A stretch of 64,000 bases of DNA from Apostichopus japonicus (Eukaryota > Echinodermata > Holothuroidea > Aspidochirotida > Stichopodidae). The stretch is from assembly GCF_037975245.1 (NCBI RefSeq), contig NC_092575.1, forward strand, positions 10,634,001-10,698,000, in the 5' to 3' direction. Both the position numbers and the translations under genes were made by a program. Under the pieces are notes generated by a model. That model was not told the DNA's origin and searched no databases. It saw only the letters and a list, made by a program, of their open reading frames with translations. Shown one piece after another: positions 51,650 through 61,300 of this stretch (the stretch's first letter is position 1; every line of letters begins with the position of its first letter).

Positions 51650-52287
51650 CAAGGGCGGCGGAAGCACTTTTAATCTGGGGGGGCACCGACATCAAAGGGC
51701 ACTTTGCAGAAATTCGATTGGACTGATGTAGCCTGATATTTAGTACCCTTTATAACTCTTATTGTATTATCTTATTTGCATCACTCCATCAACGCCCCCC
51801 CCCCCCCTCATTGAAAATATGCATACTAACACTGCAATATCCAATGTGCAAATTGGGAAACAAGGAACAAGTTTTCTGTTGAGACAAATGAGGTGAAATC
51901 ATGCTAGTTGCTAATGTAAAAATCTTCCGAATTAGAGTTTATTTCTTGTTAATATCTTAACAAATTGTTTCCATTCGAAATAGCTTTGAGTTTGAACCAC
52001 ATAAATTCATTTAAAGTCAGGGGCGTAGCCAGGATTTGCAAAGTTGTATGCACGACTATCTGAGCGGAGCGCCACCATCGGTTGGCGCGGAGCGTACAAG
52101 AAAAATTTTGGTTTTACAAACCCCTCAGATGGCCGGAAACGGCCCTTCCCGAGTGTTCATTCTGGTCCCTGGCCTCTTGCTAACTTGAGACACCTCAATT
52201 TTTATGCAGAAAAAGGGCACATTTTTAACCCTGAGTGAAAGTGGGGGGGCACGTGCCCCCTGTGCCCCCCCGGTTCCGCCGCCCTTG
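51650..52287. mobile_element. Non-autonomous hAT element, 638 bp
   Basis: Perfect 14-bp inverted termini CAAGGGCGGCGGAA, flanked by perfect 8-bp direct repeats GAAACAAG at 51,642-51,649 and 52,288-52,295. The right half (52,052-52,155) is closely related to 17,288-17,395. An internal CAGGGGCGTAGCCAGGATT (52,018-52,036) looks like the left terminus of yet another hAT family, so the element may be a fusion of two. No transposase is encoded. Confidence 0.95.
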
Positions 52288-52295
52288 GAAACAAG

Positions 52296-55243
52296 ATGTG
52301 ATCCCTCAACTGCCATTTGAGATTTAAGATGGGGAGAGGGTGAGAGCAGGGCCATATAACCAGAAGGGGGAAAGGGGGGGGGGGCAAAGAAAATGGCTTA
52401 CATTTAGTAACTCACACTAAGATTGTACTTGTACTTTGTTTGTACTTGTTAAAATTATGGAATTGATAGCAATATTTTGCCAACAGTTATGCCCCTCTCC
52501 CACCACCACGAAACAAAATGAAACACAGGCTACAGACTGGGGGGGGGGGGGAGACAAGAGGGTGATGCTCTTGGTTGCTCCTGCTATCTCTAGCGCAAGA
52601 TAATTACACTTGCTTCACTGATGATATCTGAAGGATAAGCATGGATGGCTATGAAAATTTAAACTCTATTCTCTCATCTATGGTGCAAAGTTGGATAACC
52701 AGAAGACAAGTTGACTTTGTGATTCCTTGCAATATAATTTGCTCAAAATTCCACATACCTGACTCATGTAGAGCAAGTGAGATACCTGTGTCCAAGCATT
52801 GAGTGAGAACTAGAAATGATCAGAGATGTCCATCTCTTATTTGTAGCACTCACTCGTTGAGGGCATCAACCAATTAATTCACTGGTAAGGATTTTATTGT
52901 ATAGAATTTTATACTAAAATGTTTCTATATCCAGAATGAACCTTTGACCTCCAACAATTTCAACATGGTTCTTTTACTCACCAAGCTGAATCTACATACC
53001 TAGCACAAAGTTCATCGAAGATGTACTTATTGAGTTAAAGAGTTTACAAATTAATTCAGACTTTGACCTCTGTTGACCCCAAATGACCAAAGAACTTCTC
53101 AGAAAAGAAGACAGTTCTTGTACTCAATAAGAGGGATCCACATAGGAAGTTTTAAAGTTAATCCACCATGAACAATTGTTTTACAAGCAAGTGTTACATA
53201 CACACACACGCCATCACCTTTGCATAGATTCCTTCAACCCTCCGCAAAGAAATAAAAAACTTAATAGCTATAAACTCAGATAAAAGAAGAAAAGTCACAT
53301 TGTATAACAATTTATTCCTCGATTTATTGTGTCTTTTGACAATTGTGAGCATATGCTTAAAAAAATATAATCAAACTTTTATTGCACATTCATTGAAAAA
53401 GAGAAAAAAAAATCAAGTCTAAGCATGAATCTACAAAATAGATATAAACGAGGTCAAAATTATTCATAAGGCGATACTCACATACTGCATATGAAATTTT
53501 CAATATGATTGCATAGATGAATAGAAATATTAATAATACTAAATATTCCAGATAAAATGTTTTGCACATGGTTGCAACAAGAATAATATCTTACTTTCAC
53601 ATGTAATGCAATTTTCTAAAATTACATGGTTTCAACAAGAATAATATCTTCCTTTCACATGTAATGCAATTGTCTAAAATTACATTTCCTCACAATATCA
53701 TAATTCCATGGGAAAATGAAAGGACCATGAAAAAGCAAGAGAAAAAGACGAAGAAGAAACATGAAAACTGAATTTCTGTTAAGATAATTAAATGATGACC
53801 ATTGGTAAAACATTTTGAATAATGAAACTTAAAATTAAGTTTCCTTACAACACAATAATTAATAACTCAAGTAAATGTAGATAAACCAACAATTTTGTGT
53901 ATGTGTATGTGTGTTGGTTAAAACCCTGCATGAAAGCTACAAAACAATGTTTTATATCTAAATCTGATTGTAATCAAATTTCCCACATTACCTTATTCAA
54001 TGATATCCACAAGAAATATGGCTTACCTAAATCATATGATTAAATTTAAATACTGTGAAAAGCGTGAATACATTTTGCCAAAGGAATGCTTATGAAAGAC
54101 GTGTCATTCAACATTTCCATGCCACCCCCCCCACGCTCTACACCATCTTCTTTTGCCTAATACTTCTCACTTCTGAGGTCTAACTATAACACTGAGGCCT
54201 CAAAAAAAAGACATTTTTGGTAATTCATATATACAAAAAAATAGGATAAACGAATACTGAAATTCATCATTACATCTAACATTTTATGAAGATTTCTGCT
54301 CAGGTAAGAAGGGTTTTAAATGGTTCTGGTACAATGTAGCATGGTGGTGGGGAAGGGGGCGGGGTGGGATAGGTCTTTGGGTTCAGCAAGCATTTGAATG
54401 CTGAATAGGTCACCACACCATCTGACATAAGAATGGAATAATGGAGTAGTTTTGTCTCTACTTAACTACAATGGCTCCTGCGTTAAAAACTGCTATACAT
54501 CTTTGCACTTGTATAGCAAATTTCACCATTTTTCTCAAAAGCGCAAAAAGAATGCAAAGCGCAAAGTTTGACTGCTGATGTAACAATATCATGAAAGATG
54601 AGAAAGTCAAAAGCGAGAAATTGATAAACTAACAATTAAGTACTGATAGGAATGTTTGTCTAAGAAATAAAACAGAAAAGTAAACAGTGATTAATGTTTG
54701 TATGTTTCTAACGTAGGTTACTGGTACTTCCAACCCCAGTTCATCAGGCATTACTAATTATGATTTATTTAGAGATTCATTGAAGTTTCATCAATCTTGG
54801 ATTAACGGCATATACCAGGCACTGTAGATTTCATGATATAGATTGTCCCAGGCTAATAGCAGACTGAGATCTATACAGCAAAGCAAAAACTAGATCGGAC
54901 AATTATAAGGCGAGTTATTCAAAATTAATTTTCAAAGCAATGTCTGATAATTACCAGACAAAATTTTAACCATTTGCACGAAAACAGTATTCCACTGCAT
55001 TTTAACTTTGTGTCAACTTTCTTCAAAACTTTTCAAATTTTAGTAATGGCTGTCCAATTTCGTTCTTCTGAGTATTACTTTAGCTGATATGACAAACAAG
55101 GCTGTATAAGAATTAAAGCTACTGCAAAGATGAATCAAACTGTATAACAAATACCCTGTTTAAACGGATGGATTTGGAATTGAATTTGGTTGAGAAGTGA
55201 CTTTGGCAAGAGCGTAAACTTGATTCGTGGGTAGTCCATCGAT
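52296..55243. other. Downstream of ACOX; probable 3' UTR and flank
   Basis: No coding region recognised. On the minus strand, AATAAA polyadenylation signals lie at 54,764-54,769, 53,323-53,328 and 53,311-53,316, that is about 0.5 and 1.9 kb after the acyl-CoA oxidase stop. Positions 53,572-53,690 are a two-copy tandem repeat with a 57-base unit (CAACAAGAATAATATCTT landmark). Confidence 0.5.
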
Positions 55244-55363
55244 TTACAGTTTGGCTAGAGGCCGGCTACCACGCTCGGGTTTGTCCACAAAATCTTGCCA
55301 CCAGGAGACTCTCTCGACGCTCCCCGGTGTCTGAAGCATTGCGTTGTAGAGCCGCTGGTAGAT
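55244..55363 (-). CDS. ACOX3: ACOX3 last exon with AKL peroxisomal signal
   Basis: 39 codons and a TAA at 55,244-55,246; acceptor TGTTGCTAG. Encodes [20 protein letters not shown], the conserved SWWQDF segment and ends PLAKL. AKL is an accepted variant of the SKL type 1 peroxisomal targeting signal. Confidence 0.95.
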   Translation of the reverse strand: MYQRLYNAMLQTPGSVERVSWWQDFVDKPERGSRPLAKL

Positions 55364-58300
55364 CTAGCAACACAAGGATCAAGAATTTTGATCAGGGTTT
55401 TGAAATTCACAAATCGAATCAAAATTCAAAACACTTGATTTACTTATTGATTCGTGAATAATGAATCAGATTTTGTAATAAAGAGTGGACCAAGAAATAC
55501 ATCTCTTAGAATGGCAAACAGTCGATTTTGAAGGCTTCTTTAAATACCTGTAAGTTTGGCACATATATATATTATATATACATCTTTGTAGTATCCTAGT
55601 GGGTATGCAGGCCAGCATTGGTGTCTTGTATGCATGTATGTTTCATTGCGATGTTACAACCATGTTTGTAGGGGGGGGGGGAATTGGGTCTTTTTCTTGT
55701 AACTTGTACATCAGATTCACAATATGCTTTGATGTAGTGTTATTTCACAAATTATCTCAGATAAATATGAGAAACTGCTAAACTATTCTCCATAACAATG
55801 CTAAATACTGTTCAGTTTTATTCCATCAGTAGTTTTTATCAGGTCCCTTTGGGCTCGTAATCACATCGTTAATTTGTTATCCTACTCAGGGCTAAAATGT
55901 TCACATAGATAGACTCATCCGTTAGAGGAAACCTGTCCTTCATGGTAGAGTGTGCTTATTAATAGACTTACCTGTCCGTCGGCAGAACCGATGGCTGAAT
56001 GAAGGACAAAATCAGGGGGAGCAAAGACGTCTACCAGAGCGACTGCATCATCCTTGAGTTGGGAGCAGAGGCTCAATATGCCGCTCTGAATGATATTGGC
56101 TGGGTTGGGGCCAGATATGTAACCACCTGGTAAAATAGAGATGAGATGACCGTGAAAGACAAGTTTTAAGTTTCGATTGCTTTTTTTAACTTTCCATACT
56201 GTCGTGACTTCCGTGTAACTTTCTGAATCGTCTTATGAAATTTCATTTAGTTCATTACCTAGGGCATCGAGTCCATCTAAAGTTATTGTGGAAATGTGAA
56301 GGCTGTGACGTTTACTTTTTGTTGTCACGTGTTGACACGGAGACATTAATTCAGAGGAGATGAAAGGAACCAGCAAAATATGATTTATTGATATCGGGCT
56401 ACAAATTTTGAATTAAAATTGTTAAAAAATGTTCAGAACAGTTACTGTCACAAGCAGTTCTGATCAAAAGGAAAGGATATCCTTCCCCATCTTCATTTCC
56501 TATCCACCCCCTCATTTTAAGGGGGTGGGGTGGGGTTGGACAGGACACCAATAATGGTGATCTTTAACATTTATCAAAGAACTGATTACCAAATCTCCAG
56601 AGATACCAGAACTGAAATGAATTGTCTATTTGTAACAATTGTATACTTCTAGGTGTTCTTTCATATAGACAGTGCAAGATTTGAACAAGTATTAATTACA
56701 TGATAGAGGCAAGACATTGTGACATTGACGGTAGTATTAACATGCTCATTGCTTCTTCCACTTGCGACTTTTAGATTTAATCTGTTGGTACTTTTAAATA
56801 GTTTAGACGGCTTGCTAAGATCAATGATGGTTTACTTACCCCGGTACAGAACGCTGAGGTGCTTCTGCAGGCTCCACAAACCAAACAAGGCACAGAGCTT
56901 GATGAGCACTTGAGCAAGTCCAGGAGAGAGGGTAGGATCGGTGCAATAATTGTAGAACCATTCCAGACATGTACGCTGCGATGATACAACACATGTTAAG
57001 GTGATTTGAAAATGTTACTAATGATTGATCCAATTACGAATATTCATATTTATTAAATAAAGATAAGATGATAGTCCCAAGGTTGTTTGATGGTTCATAA
57101 TATTTTCAATAAAGATTCTATGAATCTCAAAAGTTTGCTTGAAGGGGATGCCTAGGTTCCCAATTTTGTGCAATGTGAGTTTGATTTTTTGTATATTTCC
57201 ACAACAATAAGAGAAGAGTAGTACAGAGTCAAGATAAAACAAGATGGTGGATGAGGACTGAAAAAGCATTAGCTTGTACGAGCAGTCCCCCTTAAATAGT
57301 TAAACAGTACAGATAAGCACAATACAACAATAGAGGAAAAGAACAAAGAAAGGAGAAGCAACAGAACAAGCTATGAAGAGACCTTACCTCAACGTATGCA
57401 CGAGACAAGCTATGAAGGTAGTAGGCCTGGGAATCATTCCTGGCAGTGAAGGCATCTTTACCAGATTTCAGTTCTCTCTCCAGCTTGTGAGAGCTCTCCT
57501 TCAGGAGGTACACTACCAGCCAATCATAGGCAGCGATAGATACTGCAAGGTAAAACAAACAGACAGACAATCAGCCAATCATAGGCAGTGATAGATACTG
57601 CAAGGTAAAACAAACAGACAGACAATCAGCCAATCATAGGCAGTGATAGATACTGCAAGGTAAAACAAACAGATGGACAACCAGCCACTCACAGACAAAC
57701 AACCAGCGAATCATAGGCAATCCAAAACTTGTCATATAATACATTTGTATTTAATACAAGCTGCATAGTGTGTTATACTAACAGTGTGCTGTACATTATT
57801 TCACGTCCATTCGTTTAGTCAAAGCTTGACACGACATGACAAATGTTTGGGTGTGGGCTGTCAAACAATCTGTAATGTCTTCTAAAGTTGTAGCAAGGTT
57901 GTTGTAGCAATAAGATCTATATTTTTATGGAAAGTACAAAATTGAGTGTTTTTACAATTTCCTGGTTGTAAAACAGAAACTACAAATTTAGTCACCTCGA
58001 ACCCCAAATTTGTTTGAAATCATGATCCCTGACACATGACCCTGAAACTGACCTTTTGGATCCATGACATCACTTTCAGTGGTTGCATTGAAAGTGTGGA
58101 AGACGATGGTTTTCATGTTGTTAAGGAAGTCCAGACTGCCCATGACTGATTCGATCTTCTTGCCTGTGGAGTTAGGGAAGTAACAGAGAACACAACCAAT
58201 TACACAGTGATTCAAAATGATACATTTTTGTGGCTTACATTGGACTTTTCTTTGACACTTGACTTGGTCAGAGGGACAACTATGTCACAAGAGAATGCCA

Positions 58301-61300
58301 GATGCAGCTTTTACCTGCATCCCATGACAGGGATCAGCTTGTCTCTTGGAATATCCTGCAAAATTCCACGGTAAGAATAAAGCCCCATGGCTCGGACTGG
58401 AAGATCTTAAACCCGCATAGATAAAAAAAACACCTTCAAATTATTTTACTAATTATATGCAACATATTCTTCTCTTTATGTTGTCTGGAACAATACCAAA
58501 GACACAGCATGATGTTAAAACTATGATCAACTTAACTGAAAGAAAGCTAGGTCAAAATAATTGCATATCCAGAGTTTTGCCGATTACTTGTTTAATTAGT
58601 AGTATATAACTATTGCTATTGGCTGGAGGTAGTTTGAACAGATGTCAAAGTACTACTGCTTGGCTTTTAGCTGATGGCTAGCATTATGGGCAAAAGTTGT
58701 GGGATATCTACCATGTCCAGCAGAAATCGAATTTCTTGTTATTTAGTCTGTGTTGATTTTTGACAATCTGTGAAAACCAAAACAACACACAGGATTTCAG
58801 GTGCAGCGATTTTTTGTCATAAGGAATAAACCAGTTGACCGATAATATGGGAACTGGAATTTGGCATTTTTCTGAGTTAAAGAACAAAGTAAAATACTAC
58901 TGGATATTGGAATACCTTCGTTCAACTATACACACTTAACATTTGGCGATCATATGACCTGTCCGTAATGTTTATTTTACCCACCTCATGAATTATGTCT
59001 ATACGTTATATTATCAACATCATAAGTTATTGCTATATATTTCAGTCCCTTCACCACCCTTTTATTATTCCTACATTTATACTAACCACGTTGTACTTCT
59101 CGTGCTACCTCCAGTAAATAGTTGCCTGTTTGCTGTTGCAGTACGTTATTATCTCCTTCGTAGGTGCAGTTTGGGTCGTTGTCATCTCTCAAGGATCCCA
59201 ACCTGTTCACTGATAACGGAATATTGAGTAAAATGTAGATCACAAAAAAAAGAAAAAAAGGAGCTTTTCATCCCAATAACGAGTGGGAAAACGTCAAAAG
59301 GATAAGCACTTTCTCAAGACTGATTTCTCTTTGCACCTTATGAGACAGCTTTGTCTCGAAGGTCCTTTTTTTTGCAACAAACTTTTATAACATGAAAAGT
59401 TCCAACAGAAATGTAAAAAGAACAGGTTAGCTGAAGTAGTGTGACCTTACAAGAAATCTGGAAAATTTCTCAGATGGAGACTTTTTTTACCAAAGACATA
59501 AGTTTAAACAATATGACGTCTTGATACCCCCCCACCCCTCCCCTGTGGGGTTTGTGATTAGGTTAGTTACTGCAAGCTGTTCATCCAGTATTTGGAAGGC
59601 ATAGATTGTTTAACATCCCTATAATGAGTGAAAACAAAGTCAAACTAATAATAATAACTAATGACTACAAATGACAGAGAGTTAGAAGGCTAGGGGACAC
59701 TTACCCCAGAGGTAACCATGGCCACCACATGCCTCCCTGCATTCCTGGATGCAATCTCTAGCCAACCATGCTCCCAATGGCTTACTAGAGCTGGAGAAAG
59801 CATGGATCTCTTTGCCAAGGTTGGCCTGTTTGCAGAAAATAATTGCATGTCACTGATAATTCAAGTCGAAAAAATAAAACTTTTAACCACAAACACCTGT
59901 CACAGAGCTACCTTTTCGTTATTAAAACCACAATGGAACATGTTTCCCATAAATATTTTGAAAGGTTAAATATATGCTAAATATGTATTTGTAAAACCAA
60001 GAGATACATTAGGAAATGATTCCGCACTACAAATTCATGCAAGTGCTTTTTCTCTTCTTTTCATTCATGAGAATTTTTAATATTAACCACAAAAAAAATA
60101 AAAAATACTAGTATGAAATAAGCTTGTGAGCTCACCTGCTTTTCTGATCTATCTTTCATAAGCTGTGCCATAGTGCTCTCGCTGAAATTTATGAAGAGTT
60201 TCCTGCTTGCAATGTGCATCACATAAGTAGCTGCTACATAGGGTATTAGCCTCCATTGCTATAAGAAATTTGATGTGATTATTTGTAGTCAATTTTACCA
60301 TAGAAATAAATCAATATCATTCGTAGCAAAGCAACAGGGAAGGGGGGGGGGGGAGGGGGTACAGAACATAAGTTCTAATGGTTCTACCAGCAACTGAATA
60401 AGTATTCACAGGATTTATGGATTCATGAATCCACCCATTGTTTTTTATATGAATGTATCCTAGTTGAGAAATACATTTATGATTTTAACGGTTGTTGGTT
60501 GAACTACCACTTTTCAACCTATACTTAACCCAACCCTTAAAGCAATCTCTACTAGAGGGCATATATTTTCATCTTTGTACTTTCCTATAATATTTAATCA
60601 AAATTACTAGAGAATGTAGATGGATGACAAGAATGCTTCAGTAAAAACTGAAGTCAGTAACTTAACTTGGAAAGAAACAAAGAAAGATGTGGAATTACTC
60701 ACCTGCAGTTGGTATTCCAGCACTGGTATCTCTTCCCCCTTGGTTGGTCCAAACTGTCTTCTGACCCCAGAGTATCGAATGGCGATCGTTACCGCTAGCT
60801 TGAGGTTGGTGGTGCACATATCCGTTATACCGACTCTTCCACCAGACAGGGCCCCCAGAGCAGCACCAAACCTCTTGCTGGGATCCTTGAGAAATATGTA
60901 TTTCATGAGGGGAGTTATCAGGATATTATAGACAAATACACCAGTTGTAATCAAACAAGAGAAACAATGTATTGTAATCAAACAAGAGAAACAATGTATG
61001 GAAAAACTGAAGAGATGAATGTATTATAAACAAAGTGATTGTTAAGCAAAATAAACTATGCCAGCAATCAAAAAGTAGGGAATTCATTTACTGTTCAAAT
61101 TTTGGGTAGCATTTTCGAAGGCTCTTGAATTTCTCATTGAATGTTTATATAGTTCCTGTGTAGAAAACTGCTATACATCTTTACATTTGTATAGCAGCAA
61201 CTTGACCAGTTTGTATAGCATTTTGCGTAGCGATATCGGATAAATTATTCCCTGATTAGCCATTTGTTGTTTCTGTTATTGTTGTTACTACCATCGTGCA

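Noticed and set aside
58327-58367. Possible extra ACOX3 exon (41 bp between CAG and GTAAAA)
   Set aside because: Including it breaks the phase with the following exon, while joining the exons at 59,087 and 58,163 directly gives a continuous family-like protein.
60620-60931. 103-codon plus-strand frame opposite the ACOX3 exon
   Set aside because: Antisense shadow of a confident exon.
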